DNA of 64,000 nucleotides from Micromonospora cremea (GCF_900143515.1 NZ_FSQT01000002.1:1427501-1491500), one strand, 5' to 3'. Shown: positions 44,706-54,109, counted from the first letter of the stretch. Notes: a model not told the origin generated them from the sequence alone. Made by a program: numbers and translations.

Positions 44706-45911
44706 TCAGCCCTTCATGGCCACGGCCGGCGGCGCGGTCTCGTCACCGGTGAGGCTCTTCTGCGCGGTCGCCGTGAAGGCGGTGCCGCTGCCGGTCAGCT
44801 TGGCCTGGAACATCGGCTGGAGCAGCGCGTGGTCCGCGGCCCGGATGGTCATCTTGCCCTTGACCCCGTCGAAGCTCCAGCCCTCCAGGGCGGTGACCAT
44901 CTTGTCGACGTCGTCCCCACCCTCCTGCACCGCGCGGACCACCATCTGGGCGGCGGCGAAGCCGTCCGGGTGGAACAGGTCGAGCGTGCCGCCGGAGATC
45001 TTCGCCTTGGCGGCCTTGGACGCCTCGGTGTCGCTGGCCCCGTCGAAGTAGTGCGACAGGAAGGAGATCTTCGTGCCGGCGGCGCCGAACGTCGGCCAGG
45101 AGGCGCGGATGTCCAGGCCGGTGACGACCGTGGTGGAGGAGAGCACGCCCTGCTGGTCGAGGCTCTGCCACATGGCCGGGGCGGTGGTGCCGGCCCAGGC
45201 GACGAAGAGCAGATCCGGCTTGGCCGTCTTGATCTGGCTGGCGAACGGGGTGAACTCGGTGGCGCTGGCCGGGGCCCGGACGCTGCTCACGGTGGCGCCC
45301 GCGCCGCCGATGACCGTCTTGACCGCCGCCTCGTTCGCGTCGCCGAACGCACCGTCCTGGGCGAACACCACGACCTTCTTGCCGGCCGGGTCGCCGATGA
45401 ACGACTTGGCGGTCACCACGTCCTGGTAGGACTGGCGGCCGGAGCGGAAGGTGTACTTGTTCGCCCCGGTCACCGCGTCGGTGGCGGCCGGCCCGGAGAT
45501 GAACAGGACCTTGTTCTGCGCCGCGATCGGCGCGACCTGGAGCGCCACGCCGGAGGCGGTGGAGCCGGCAATGATCTTCGTGCCCTTGCCGATCAGGTCC
45601 TTCGCCGCGGAGACCGCCTTGGCCGGGTCGCCCGCGTCGTCGACCTCGGTCAGCTCGATCTTGCGGTCACCGACCTTGCCGGTGCCCTGGGTGGCGAAGT
45701 CGAGCCCCGCCTTGAACCCCTCGATGTACTGCTTTCCGTAGCTGGCCAGGGCACCCGACTGGGAGTACACCAGGCCGACCTTGACCGGCGCGGCGCTGTC
45801 GCCGCCGCCGGTGGCGGTGTCCTGCGGGCTGCCACAGGCCGTGGCGGCCAACGCCGCGGCCATCATCGTGGCGGCGGAGAGGAACACCCGCCGCGTCGTC
45901 CGGACCGTCAT
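44706..45911 (-). CDS. livK: Branched-chain amino acid/amide-binding lipoprotein
   Basis: The 401-residue substrate-binding protein starts with TTRRVFLSAATMM, a possible twin-arginine signal, and a lipobox LAATAC (Cys 26), so it is anchored to the outer leaflet of the cell membrane. The periplasmic-binding fold of class I contains VGLVYSQSGALASYGKQYIEG and IAGSTASGVALQVAPIA. Ligand is leucine-type amino acid or a related amide; this group also includes urea and short-chain amide binders. ATG at 45911. It is the first gene of the operon; its strong expression would be needed relative to the others. Confidence 0.9.
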   Translation of the reverse strand: MTVRTTRRVFLSAATMMAAALAATACGSPQDTATGGGDSAAPVKVGLVYSQSGALASYGKQYIEGFKAGLDFATQGTGKVGDRKIELTEVDDAGDPAKAVSAAKDLIGKGTKIIAGSTASGVALQVAPIAAQNKVLFISGPAATDAVTGANKYTFRSGRQSYQDVVTAKSFIGDPAGKKVVVFAQDGAFGDANEAAVKTVIGGAGATVSSVRAPASATEFTPFASQIKTAKPDLLFVAWAGTTAPAMWQSLDQQGVLSSTTVVTGLDIRASWPTFGAAGTKISFLSHYFDGASDTEASKAAKAKISGGTLDLFHPDGFAAAQMVVRAVQEGGDDVDKMVTALEGWSFDGVKGKMTIRAADHALLQPMFQAKLTGSGTAFTATAQKSLTGDETAPPAVAMKG

Positions 45912-46144
45912 TGCGACTCCACATGAGGACTCGGAGGGAGAGAACTTCTTCGTGTCGGCTCACGCTAGAAGTGACGTCACCCACGAGCTATGTGGCGGAA
46001 ACACACAAGTAACAGGAAGGGGGTGGCCGGACGTTACAACGGGCCGCACTACCACCCGAGGGCCCGGCCTCCCGATGGCCCGTACCCCCACGGACCGCCC
46101 GGCCCCTGTGTCGCAGTCATCCACCCGGACGACCGCAGGGCCCG
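45912..46144. other. Intergenic region upstream of livK
   Basis: No gene is seen in this stretch, which holds the livK leader and the edge of the older inverted repeat. The segment near 45950-46030 is less GC-rich and is the likely place of the livK promoter; no clear -35/-10 pair was recognised. Confidence 0.4.
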
Positions 46145-46194
46145 GCTCAAGATCGTGCTGGATTGTGGGTGTAGTGGTGTCGGACGCCCCTTGG

Positions 46195-47373
46195 GCTCAA
46201 GTGGTTGTTGCAACGGGGTGGATTCTCGTCAGGATGAGGGGTCATGCCGGGGCAGAGGTTGTCGTCCGCGGAGCGGGCGCAGGTTGAGGTGTTGTTCGGT
46301 CAGGGGTTGACGTTCCCGCAGATCGCGGAGGCGATCGGGCGGCATCGCTCGACGGTGTGGCGGGAGGTGTCGCGTAATCACTGCGGCACCGGGGGTCGGG
46401 TGCCGACGGGTCAGCGGCATCCGTATGGGCCTGACCTGGGTTATGTGGCCGGGGTGGGTTATCCGAAGGGGTGGGGTGGGGCGTATCGGTGGAAGTACTG
46501 TCACCGCAACGCTCAGGGCAAGGCCGATGCGCGGGCGCGGCGTCCTCGTGACGGGAAGCTGCGTCCGAGGTGGGGGCGGGCGTGGCCGCCGTTGTGGCAG
46601 ACGGTCAAGGATCGTCTGCTGCAGCGGCACTCGCCGTGGCAGATCGCCCGGTCGTTGCGGCGGGAGTTCCCTGAGCGACCGGAGATGTGGGTGTCACACG
46701 AGACGATCTACCAGGCGATCTACTTCCAGGCTCGGGGTGGGATGCGTCAGGAGTTGGCCCGGCAGGTCGCTCTGCGCTCTGGTCGGGCGGTGCGTCGGGC
46801 GCAGTCGCGTCAGGCCAGCGCGGGACGAGGAAGCCGACCGTGGGTATGCGACTTTCACATCTCCACTCGCCCGGCTGAGGTCGCGGACCGGGCCGTGCCG
46901 GGGCACTGGGAAGGTGACCTGGTCATCGGCGCCCGAGGCTCCAGCGCGATCATCACCCTGGTGGAGCGCGCCACCCGATACGTGATGCTCGGCGCTCTAC
47001 CCGAGTCCCGGGTCAGCGAGCAGGTCATCGACACCCTCACCGGCCTGATGCGCCGGCTACCGGCCGAGCTGCGCAAGACCCTGACCTGGGACCAGGGCAT
47101 CGAGATGATCCAGCACCCCGTCTTCACCCTCGCCACCGACTGCAAGGTCTACTTCTGCGACCCCCACAGCCCCTGGCAACGCGGCAGCAACGAAAACACC
47201 AACGGCCTCCTGCGCCAGTACTTCCCCCGCTCCAGCACCGACTTCCGCACCTGGACCCAGGACGACCTCGACGCGGTCGCCCGGGAACTCCACGGACGAC
47301 CACGCCAAACCCTCGACTGGCAGAATCCAGCCGAGGTACTCCACAAACACCTCGTTGCAACAGCCGCTTGAAA
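46195..47373 (+). mobile_element. IS30-family insertion sequence
   Basis: The element has one transposase gene and imperfect terminal inverted repeats of about 23 bp: left TCAAGTGGTTGTTGCAACGG.. (from 46197) and right, reversed, TCAAGCGGCTGTTGCAACGA.. (ending at 47371), with the pattern TCAAG[T/C]GG[T/C]TGTTGCAACG[G/A]GGTG. The transposase stop codon is inside the right repeat. The exact ends and target duplication are not certain within 2-3 bp. It lies in the livK-ktrB intergenic space and looks intact. Confidence 0.88.
46244..47371 (+). CDS. IS30-family transposase
   Basis: A 375-residue transposase. The N-terminal helix-turn-helix (LTFPQIAEAIGRHRSTVWRE) is as in IS30. The DDE triad is visible: Asp in GHWEGDLVIG, Asp in LTWDQGIEM and Glu in QRGSNENTNGLLRQYFP. 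ATG at 46244. No frameshift or stop, so it is probably active or recently so. Confidence 0.95.
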   Translation: MPGQRLSSAERAQVEVLFGQGLTFPQIAEAIGRHRSTVWREVSRNHCGTGGRVPTGQRHPYGPDLGYVAGVGYPKGWGGAYRWKYCHRNAQGKADARARRPRDGKLRPRWGRAWPPLWQTVKDRLLQRHSPWQIARSLRREFPERPEMWVSHETIYQAIYFQARGGMRQELARQVALRSGRAVRRAQSRQASAGRGSRPWVCDFHISTRPAEVADRAVPGHWEGDLVIGARGSSAIITLVERATRYVMLGALPESRVSEQVIDTLTGLMRRLPAELRKTLTWDQGIEMIQHPVFTLATDCKVYFCDPHSPWQRGSNENTNGLLRQYFPRSSTDFRTWTQDDLDAVARELHGRPRQTLDWQNPAEVLHKHLVATAA

Positions 47374-47508
47374 CCGCCGCTCCACGAGACCACTACTTCC
47401 AGGATTAAGCGCGATCTTGAGCGGGCGTGCGCCGCCGAGCGGCGGTAGATGAACCTCCGGAATGGGCGTTCCCGCTCCCACCATGGCGCGGAAACGGAAG
47501 ATTGTCTG

Positions 47509-48843
47509 GTGCGCCGGTTTTTCCGCAACCCCGTACGGCTGGTGCCGTTGGGGTTCCTGGTGCCGATCCTGCTCGGCACCGGGCTGCTGATGGCGCGGTC
47601 GGCGACCGTGGACCACCAGCGCCCGCCCCTGATCACCGCACTCTTCACCTCCACCTCGGCCGTGTCGGTCACCGGTATGGCGGTCACCGACACCCCCAAC
47701 TACTGGTCCAGCTGGGGACTGGTGGTGATAACCCTGCTCACCCAGCTCGGTGGCCTCGGCATCCTCACCGTCGCGGCGCTGGTCATCCTGGTGGTCGCCC
47801 GCCAGCTCGGGCTGCGCAACCGGCTGCTGGTGCAGGCCGAGACGGCGGAGTTCGGCATCGGTGACGTCGCGCGGCTGCTGCGCCGGATCGCGGTCACCGT
47901 CTTCGCCTGCGAGGCGGTGATGACCGCGCTGGTCGCCAGCCGGCTCTGGCTGGTCTACGACTACCCACTCGGGCGAGCCCTCTGGTCGGGCCTCTTCCAC
48001 GCCATCCAGGCGTTCAACAACGGCGGCTTCGCGCTCTACTCCGAAGGCCTGCTGGCGTTCGACCGCGACCCGTGGGTGTCGCTACCGCTGGCGTTCGGCG
48101 CGATCGTCGGTGGGCTCGGGTTTCCCGCCCTGTTCGAGGCGGCCCGCGAGTGGCGCCGGCCGGTGCGCTGGGCGGTGGCCACCAAGCTGACCATCTGGGG
48201 CAGTGCCGCGCTGCTGCTGCTCGGCTTCGCCGGCCTCCTCGCCGCCGAGTGGACCAACGTCGGCACCATCGGCTCGTACGACGTCCGGGGCAAGGTGCTC
48301 GCGTCGTTCACCCAGATCGCGTTGAGCCGCACCGGCGGCTTCAGTGTCCTGGACATCGCCGCCCTGCAGGAGGAGAGCTACCCGCTGCTGATCGTCCTCA
48401 TGTTCATCGGCGGCGGCAGCGCCAGCACGGCCGGCGGGATCAAGGTCTCCACGTTCTTCCTGCTGGCGTTCACCATCTGGGCGGAGTTGCGGGGCGAGCC
48501 CGACGTGACGGTCGGGCGCCACCGGGTGGCCACCGCCAGCCAGCGGCAGGCCATCACGGTGGCGCTGCTCAGCGTCGCGCTGGTCACGGCCGGCACGATG
48601 ACCCTGCTGCTGCTCACCGAGGGCGTCCGCTTCGTCGCGGCCCTGTTCGAGGTCACCTCCGCGTTCAGCACCACCGGGCTGACCGTCGGGCTCGCCGGCA
48701 CGCTGCCGGCCAGCGGCCAACTGACCCTGACCGTGCTGATGTTCATCGGCCGGGTCGGGCCGCTCACCCTCGGGTCGGCGATCGCGCTGAACACCCGGCG
48801 CCGGCTCTACCGCTATCCCCAGGAGCAACCCATTGTCGGCTAG
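47509..48843 (+). CDS. Potassium transporter membrane subunit (KtrB/TrkH type)
   Basis: The channel-like subunit of a K+ uptake system, 444 residues from GTG at 47509. The four selectivity-filter loops can be read: TSTSAVSVTGM, QAFNNGGF, ALSRTGGFS and SAFSTTGLT, plus GGGSASTAGGIKVST before the third. The frame is open up to an ATG at 47449, but those residues are hydrophilic and unlike the family; GGAAG (47494-47498) favours 47509. The regulatory partner follows at 18 bp. Confidence 0.9.
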   Translation: MRRFFRNPVRLVPLGFLVPILLGTGLLMARSATVDHQRPPLITALFTSTSAVSVTGMAVTDTPNYWSSWGLVVITLLTQLGGLGILTVAALVILVVARQLGLRNRLLVQAETAEFGIGDVARLLRRIAVTVFACEAVMTALVASRLWLVYDYPLGRALWSGLFHAIQAFNNGGFALYSEGLLAFDRDPWVSLPLAFGAIVGGLGFPALFEAAREWRRPVRWAVATKLTIWGSAALLLLGFAGLLAAEWTNVGTIGSYDVRGKVLASFTQIALSRTGGFSVLDIAALQEESYPLLIVLMFIGGGSASTAGGIKVSTFFLLAFTIWAELRGEPDVTVGRHRVATASQRQAITVALLSVALVTAGTMTLLLLTEGVRFVAALFEVTSAFSTTGLTVGLAGTLPASGQLTLTVLMFIGRVGPLTLGSAIALNTRRRLYRYPQEQPIVG

Positions 48844-48860
48844 CAGCGAGGAGGGTCGAG

Positions 48861-49529
48861 GTGTCGGCTAGGCGAGCGGACGGCAACGGCGTCGTAGTGG
48901 TGGGGCTGGGTCGGTTCGGCAGCCACCTGGCCGGGTCACTGACCCGGATGGACCGCGAGGTGCTGGCCATCGACCGCAACCCGGACCGGGTGCAGCGCTG
49001 GTCGGCCCAGCTCGACCGGGTGGTCCAGGCCGACTCGACCGAGGAGGGGGCGCTGCGGCAGCTCGGCGTCGCCAGCTTCGGGCGGGCGGTGGTGGCCATC
49101 GGCGCCTCGGTGGAGGCGAGCGTGCTCACCGTGCTGGCGCTGACCGAGCTGGGCCTGTCGCAGATCTGGGCCCGGGCGACCTCGCAGAAGCACGCCAAGA
49201 TTCTCTCGTCGGTGGGCGCGCACCACGTGATCTTCCCGGAGGCGGAGACGGGCGATCGGGTGGCGCACCTGATCGTCAGCCGGCTGCTCGACTTCATCGA
49301 ATTCGACGACGACTTCGCGATCGCCACCGTCCGCGTGCCGGAGTCCCTAGTCGGACGCACCGTGCTCGACCTGCGCCCGGACGATCGCTACGGGGTCCGG
49401 GTGATCGGCGCCAAGGTGCCGGGCGAGCGCTTCCGGTACGCGTCGGACAGCACGAAACTCACCCGGGGCGGGCTGCTGGTGGTGGAGGGTGGGATCGATC
49501 AGGTGCAACGGTTCGCGGGGATCCGCTGA
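48861..49529 (+). CDS. Potassium uptake regulatory subunit (KtrA/TrkA type)
   Basis: A 222-residue RCK protein. The Rossmann part binds nucleotide: VVVVGLGRFGSHLAGSL, followed by DREVLAIDRNPDRV and SVGAHHVIFPEAETGDRVA. The C-terminal TrkA_C domain begins near residue 145 (FAIATVRVPESLVGRTV). GTG at 48861 with GGAGG (48850-48854) ahead. It gates the preceding channel in answer to ATP/ADP or c-di-AMP in relatives. Confidence 0.92.
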   Translation: MSARRADGNGVVVVGLGRFGSHLAGSLTRMDREVLAIDRNPDRVQRWSAQLDRVVQADSTEEGALRQLGVASFGRAVVAIGASVEASVLTVLALTELGLSQIWARATSQKHAKILSSVGAHHVIFPEAETGDRVAHLIVSRLLDFIEFDDDFAIATVRVPESLVGRTVLDLRPDDRYGVRVIGAKVPGERFRYASDSTKLTRGGLLVVEGGIDQVQRFAGIR

Positions 49530-49582
49530 GCCGCCTCACTTCTTCCCGCCGCCGTGCCCCCTCCCCTCACCCTTGGTCATTT

Positions 49583-51229
49583 TCACCCTTTTCCCGAACC
49601 ACCACCCGACCCTTTGCCCTTGCCGGGCTTCTCGGGCTTGGCCTTCGTCGGGGTGCTGCCCGAGCCGGTGCCGCCCGAGCCGGTGCCACCGGCGCCGCTG
49701 CGGACCGTCGCCGCCTTGGGCGGGGCCTTCGTCGTGGCGGCCGTGCTCGGCGGGGCAGTGGACGGCATGCTGCCGGCCACCCCGGAGACCCGTACCCCGC
49801 AGCTCGCGTCACCGAGCCGGAACTCCACCGGCAGCGGGTTCGCCCCGCTGTACTTCCCCGCCAGGGTGAACGTCTCGGCCGCGCCGGGCGCCAGGGTGGT
49901 GCGCTGGGCCGCCGGCCGGATCAGCACCGTGCGCCCCTGCTGGTGCACCGGGGTCGGTTCGGCCTTCGTCACCGTCTGCTGACCGGGGAAGGTGAAGCTC
50001 ATCGTCCAGTCACGCAACGCGCTGCCCCCGGTGTTGGTCAGGGTCAGCTCGGCGGCGAAGTCCTTGCCGGAGTCTGCGCGCAGCGCGTACGCCACCTCGC
50101 ACGGCGCCGCCTTCGGCAGACCCATCCGGGCCTCGGTCGGCGGCTGGTCCCCGCCGCTGGCGGGGCTGCGCGAGGTGAACCCCCACAGAGCCCCGGTGAC
50201 CGCGAGCAGGCTGGCGGCGGCCACCCCGGCCTCGACCCGCCGACGTCTGGTCGCCCGCCTGCCTCGGTTGCGGGTACGCGACAGCGGCAACGCGTCGGTC
50301 TCCGCCGACCACGGAAGGATCGTCGTGCCGGCGCTGGCCAGCGCGGCCGGGTCCAGTGGCCCTGCGGCCGGCGAGACCGGCACCGCAGCCAGCATTCCGG
50401 CCGCGTCGGCGAGGGTCCGGGCCAGCTCGGCGGTCACCGGCCGATCCCCGGGCTGCTTGGCCAGGCAGCGCCGCACCAGGTCGGTCACCTCGTCGGGCAG
50501 CCCCGACACCTCCGGCATCGGATCGGGGTCGCTGTACATGTGCGCGCGCAGCATCTGCGTGGTCGTGCTCGCCTGCCAGGGCAGCCGGCCGGTGAGCATC
50601 CGGTAGAGCAGCAGCCCGACGGCGTACACGTCGGTGGCCGGGGAGACCTGGCCGTTGTCCAGCCGCTCCGGGGCGAGGTACGCGGGCGTGCCCAGCAGCG
50701 TTCCGTCCGGCCCCTTCTCGCTCTCCCCCACCAGCGCGGAGATACCGAAATCGACCACCTTGACCCCGGTCGACGTCAGCATCACGTTTCCCGGGGTGAC
50801 GTCCCGGTGCACCACGCCCCGGGCGTGCGCGGTGGCCAACGCCGAGCTGACCTCCGCGCCGATGGTCACCGCCTCCCGCCACGGCAGTCGCCCCTCCCGG
50901 CCCAACCTGCTGGACAGGGACCCGCCGTCGACCAGCTCCATCACCACGTACGGCACGGTCAGGCCGGCCCGCACAGACTCGCCGTAGTCGTACACGTTGG
51001 TGATGTTCGGGTGGCAGAGCCGCGCGGCGGCCTGCGCCTCGATGCGGATCCGGTGCCGGAAGGCCCGGTCGGTGGCCAGCCGTGAGGCGAGCACCTTCAC
51101 CGCGACCTGCCGGCCGAGCACCTCGTCGTAGCCCCGCCACACCACCGACATGCCGCCCGCGCCGAGCTGCTCGATCAGCCGGTACCGCTCATCAAGGAGT
51201 TGCGCGTCGTTCCGGTCCCCACCACCCAT
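49583..51229 (-). CDS. Membrane Ser/Thr protein kinase with a CBM2-like outer domain
   Basis: A 548-residue kinase. The Hanks-type kinase (residues about 15-275) has Lys 45 in VAVKVLA, HRDVTPGN (Asp 143) and DFGIS (Asp 160), so it should be active. Then a linker, one membrane helix (about 343-360) and an outer domain (about 375-475) resembling the family 2 carbohydrate-binding module: it has two Cys at the ends, an ALRDWTMSFTFPGQQTV strand pair and LAPGAAETFTLAGKYSG. The extra aromatic residues that bind cellulose in normal CBM2 are not seen. A Gly/Lys/Pro tail follows. ATG at 51229. Probably senses cell wall or extracellular polymer. Confidence 0.92.
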   Translation of the reverse strand: MGGGDRNDAQLLDERYRLIEQLGAGGMSVVWRGYDEVLGRQVAVKVLASRLATDRAFRHRIRIEAQAAARLCHPNITNVYDYGESVRAGLTVPYVVMELVDGGSLSSRLGREGRLPWREAVTIGAEVSSALATAHARGVVHRDVTPGNVMLTSTGVKVVDFGISALVGESEKGPDGTLLGTPAYLAPERLDNGQVSPATDVYAVGLLLYRMLTGRLPWQASTTTQMLRAHMYSDPDPMPEVSGLPDEVTDLVRRCLAKQPGDRPVTAELARTLADAAGMLAAVPVSPAAGPLDPAALASAGTTILPWSAETDALPLSRTRNRGRRATRRRRVEAGVAAASLLAVTGALWGFTSRSPASGGDQPPTEARMGLPKAAPCEVAYALRADSGKDFAAELTLTNTGGSALRDWTMSFTFPGQQTVTKAEPTPVHQQGRTVLIRPAAQRTTLAPGAAETFTLAGKYSGANPLPVEFRLGDASCGVRVSGVAGSMPSTAPPSTAATTKAPPKAATVRSGAGGTGSGGTGSGSTPTKAKPEKPGKGKGSGGGSGKG

Positions 51230-51300
51230 GGTGACCGTTGTTGCCCTCGTGCGGCCCGACTACACCTCGGGTATCGGAATCGGTCAGGAATGTCACCCGA

Positions 51301-52863
51301 TCAGGCGGTCGCCAGCAGCTGATCCACCGGGGCGTAGTCGTCGGTCAGGACCAGCGCGTCCCCGATGAAGTCGGTCATGTCCGCGCCGGAGAGCAGGCTG
51401 ACCCCCCGGTCGACCTCGTCCAGCCGGGCACGGACGGCGGCCAGCGGCAGCGGCGCGTCGGAGGCGACGATGAGGAAGTTCGCGCCCTGCTCCTCGGCGA
51501 GCGCTTCCGGCGGGGCGATCAACGCGACGTGCGCGAACTCGGCGGCCACCGTGGCCAGCTCGGCGCGGATGAACCGCAGCGGCGGGTAGTCGATGACGTT
51601 CTGCACGTACACCCCGCCGGGGCGGGTCACCCGCCGGACCTCGGCGGCCATCTCCCGGGTGGCCAGGTGCCAGGGCACCACCAGGTGGCCGAACGCGTCA
51701 CCGACCACCAGGTCGCGACTGTCCGTCGACTCGCCGACGACCAGCATCCGGGCGTCGCCCACCACCGCCCGCAGCCCGGGCCCCGGGCGTACGCCCAGCT
51801 CCCGCTCGCCCAGCTCGACCAGCCCGCCGTCGATCTCGAAGACCACGTTGTCGGTGCCCGGCCGGGTCGCGGTGAGGTAGGTCGGCACGGTGAACCCGCC
51901 GCCACCCAGGTGCAGCGCGTCCAGCCGCTGCCCGGCGGGCGCGGCCACGTCCGCGACGGCGCCGATCCACTTGGTGTACGCGTACTCCAGGTGCTTCGGG
52001 TCGGCCAGGTCCACGTACGAGTGCTGGGCCGAGTTGAGCAGCAGCGTCCGCCCGCTGGGCCGGTCCGGGTCCGACGTCACCCGGGCGCAGTGGTACGCCG
52101 TCTCGATGTCACACGGGTTCGGCGCGACGGTGGTCAGTCCCGCCCCGACCAGGCCGAGCACCGCCAGCGCGGCCCGGGTCCGGGCCGGACCGGGCAGCTC
52201 GGTCCGCGACTGCCGGCGCAGGTACCAGCCGAGTCCGATGCCGGCCAGCCCGAGCGCGACCGCCAGCGCCAGCAGGATCACCGTGCTGGGCAGCGCGGCG
52301 ACCAGCACGAAGCCGGTGAGCAGGGTGGCGGTGATGCCGCCCAGGGTGCCGATCCCGGAGAGCCGGCCGACCACCTGGCCGGTCCGGCGCAGGTCGGCGA
52401 GCTGAAGCTTCACGACCAGCGGGGTGACCGCGGCGAGCAGCGCCGCCGGCACGAACACGGCCAGCGCCACCAGCAGCAGGATCGCGCTGGCGGCACCGCC
52501 GCGCAGCACCTCACCGGCGTACCGGACCACGGGCAGGGTGACGGCGGTGGCGATGCCGGCCAGCACCAGCGCCGGCGCCAGCAGGCCCCGCGGGTCGCGC
52601 CGATCGGCCAGCCAGCCGCCGGACCACGCCCCGTACGCGATCGCGGCCAGCGCGATGCCGATCACCGAACTGGTCACCTGGAGGGTCACCCCGACGTACG
52701 GGCCGACCAGGCGCAGCGCGACCGTCTCCAGCACCAGCACGGCACCGCTGGAGAAGAAGACCAGGAACGCGGCCAGGCCGTTGGGCAGCGCCCGGCCGGT
52801 GACCGGCACGGACGGGACCGGGGAAGCCGGCGGGGCCGCTACATCGGACGGTGGGGAGCTCAT
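51301..52863 (-). CDS. Fused membrane/spermidine-synthase-like protein
   Basis: The first 230 residues hold seven or so helices resembling half of an MFS protein (FFSSGAVLVLETVALRLVGP); the rest is a spermidine-synthase-like Rossmann domain with LHLGGGGFTVPTYL and DLVVGDAFGHL. Such fused forms are common in actinobacteria; polyamine aminopropyl transfer is not shown for them. The PNPCDIETAYHC segment near residue 240 joins the two parts. ATG at 52863. It sits in tandem with the kinase (72 bp), same strand, which might mean a link, but not proved. Confidence 0.88.
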   Translation of the reverse strand: MSSPPSDVAAPPASPVPSVPVTGRALPNGLAAFLVFFSSGAVLVLETVALRLVGPYVGVTLQVTSSVIGIALAAIAYGAWSGGWLADRRDPRGLLAPALVLAGIATAVTLPVVRYAGEVLRGGAASAILLLVALAVFVPAALLAAVTPLVVKLQLADLRRTGQVVGRLSGIGTLGGITATLLTGFVLVAALPSTVILLALAVALGLAGIGLGWYLRRQSRTELPGPARTRAALAVLGLVGAGLTTVAPNPCDIETAYHCARVTSDPDRPSGRTLLLNSAQHSYVDLADPKHLEYAYTKWIGAVADVAAPAGQRLDALHLGGGGFTVPTYLTATRPGTDNVVFEIDGGLVELGERELGVRPGPGLRAVVGDARMLVVGESTDSRDLVVGDAFGHLVVPWHLATREMAAEVRRVTRPGGVYVQNVIDYPPLRFIRAELATVAAEFAHVALIAPPEALAEEQGANFLIVASDAPLPLAAVRARLDEVDRGVSLLSGADMTDFIGDALVLTDDYAPVDQLLATA

Positions 52864-52899
52864 CGTCGCGATGGTACGCAGCCAAGCTGGTGCCGCGGG

Positions 52900-53916
52900 T
52901 CAGTACATCGAGAGATGAACATGGTTCGTGTGGCTCGCGGCCGGGCTGCCGCTGCCGCTGTACGAGCGCCACCCGGTGCCGGGGTGCCAGATCTGCCTGT
53001 ACCAGATCACGTAGAGCACGCCCAGCCGGTCGGCGTTGCGCACGTGCCAGGCGGCCAGGCTGTCCCCGTACGCCTTGTCGCCGCCGGTCGCGTTGCGGTC
53101 CTCGAAGCCATTGGTGGCGGCCGCGAAGTCGCAGGCCCGCCCCTTCGGGTGCTCGCCGCCGCCGCCCTCGCGTTTGCAGGAGACGTGCCGCTTGTAGCCG
53201 GCCGCCTGGGTCTGCTTGAGCGCGTTGAGGGTGCGCGGGGTGATGCAGCCGGACGTGGTCGGGTCATCCACCGAGCACGACTCTGACGGCCAGGATCCGT
53301 CCGAGTTGCGCGGCGCCGGCTTGGCCGAGGCGGAGCTGCCGCCGCTGAAGCCGTTGCTGCTGCCCGAGCTGACCTCGGCGAGCGCCGCCTCGGCCTCCTT
53401 CTTCTTCTTCGCCATCACGGCGAGCTGCTTCTGCTGCTCGCGGACCTCCGCGTCGATGGCGAGCTTGGCCTGCTGCGCCTGCTGCCGGGCGTCGGTCAGG
53501 GTGCGGAGCCGCTTGCCGTCCCGCTGGGCCATCAGGTCGAGGTCGGCCGCGCGTTGCAGGAACGCCTGCGGGTCGGCGGAGTTGAGCAGCATCGACACCG
53601 GGGTGAGCCGGCCGGCCCGGTACGACTGCGCGGCCACCTCGCCAACCTGGGCGGTGAGCTCGACCAGCCGGCCCTCGACGCTCTTCAGCTCGCCGGTGAG
53701 CGCCGTCTGCCGACGCTTGGAGTTGTCCAGCTTGGCCTTCGCCTCGATGTGGCCCTTCGCGGTCAGCTCCAGCGCGTCCCGCAGCTTCTTGCTGCCGCCC
53801 TCACCGGGCTCCGCGTACGCGGGCACCGCGCCACCGGCGAGCACCAGCGCGACGGCGGCGACGATAGCGAGCAGTGCGCGGCGACCACGCCGCTGGCTGA
53901 GCCTGGTCCTGGGCAC
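52900..53916 (-). CDS. Secreted coiled-coil protein with an ARB_07466-like C-terminal domain
   Basis: A 338-residue protein with a Sec signal peptide (cleavage near AYA-EP, about residue 35), a coiled-coil region (about 40-195, Lys/Glu/Gln-rich), a short linker (SSGSSNGFSGGSSA) and a C-terminal domain with KGRACDFAAATNGF and HTNHVHLSMY. This last part resembles a domain often found with peptidoglycan hydrolases (D-Ala-D-Ala peptidase fold, His/Asp pair); the family has been described but the activity is uncertain. GTG at 53916 with GGAAGGAC just ahead. Confidence 0.85.
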   Translation of the reverse strand: MPRTRLSQRRGRRALLAIVAAVALVLAGGAVPAYAEPGEGGSKKLRDALELTAKGHIEAKAKLDNSKRRQTALTGELKSVEGRLVELTAQVGEVAAQSYRAGRLTPVSMLLNSADPQAFLQRAADLDLMAQRDGKRLRTLTDARQQAQQAKLAIDAEVREQQKQLAVMAKKKKEAEAALAEVSSGSSNGFSGGSSASAKPAPRNSDGSWPSESCSVDDPTTSGCITPRTLNALKQTQAAGYKRHVSCKREGGGGEHPKGRACDFAAATNGFEDRNATGGDKAYGDSLAAWHVRNADRLGVLYVIWYRQIWHPGTGWRSYSGSGSPAASHTNHVHLSMY

Positions 53917-54109
53917 GAAAGCGTCCTTCCGTCGACCGCCGGCCCCCGGTGAACCCACTGCGCGGCGGCGTCCCCGCCGGCGCCGATCGGCGGCCTGCTG
54001 GCGGAGACCGCCGTCACGATACCGGAAGCCGCCCCGGTGACCAGCCCCGTGACCGCCCGACGGCTTCGATGTCGACGCAGGGTGCCACCACTGTCGCGGA
54101 GTGCGCCGT
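53917..54109. other. 193-bp leader of the secreted coiled-coil gene
   Basis: No gene is seen. The stretch between the inositol-monophosphatase-like stop and the secreted-protein gene is GC-rich with several small inverted repeats. Cell-wall hydrolase genes of actinobacteria are often preceded by c-di-AMP (ydaO) riboswitches, but I could not match the consensus here. Confidence 0.3.

Larger units (their letters stand above)
46145..47422. repeat. Outer inverted repeat interrupted by IS30 (family C)
   Basis: Left arm 46145-46181 and right arm 47386-47422 pair at about 29 of 36 positions, sharing GCTCAAGATCG near the ends and GTAGTGGT inside. The IS30-type element lies between them, so the element split an existing palindrome. 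This palindrome differs from families A and B. Confidence 0.65.

Noticed and set aside
53917..54109. Possible ydaO (c-di-AMP) riboswitch upstream of the secreted coiled-coil gene
   Set aside because: The context would fit, but I could not find the conserved core segments in the right order, so there is no support beyond context.
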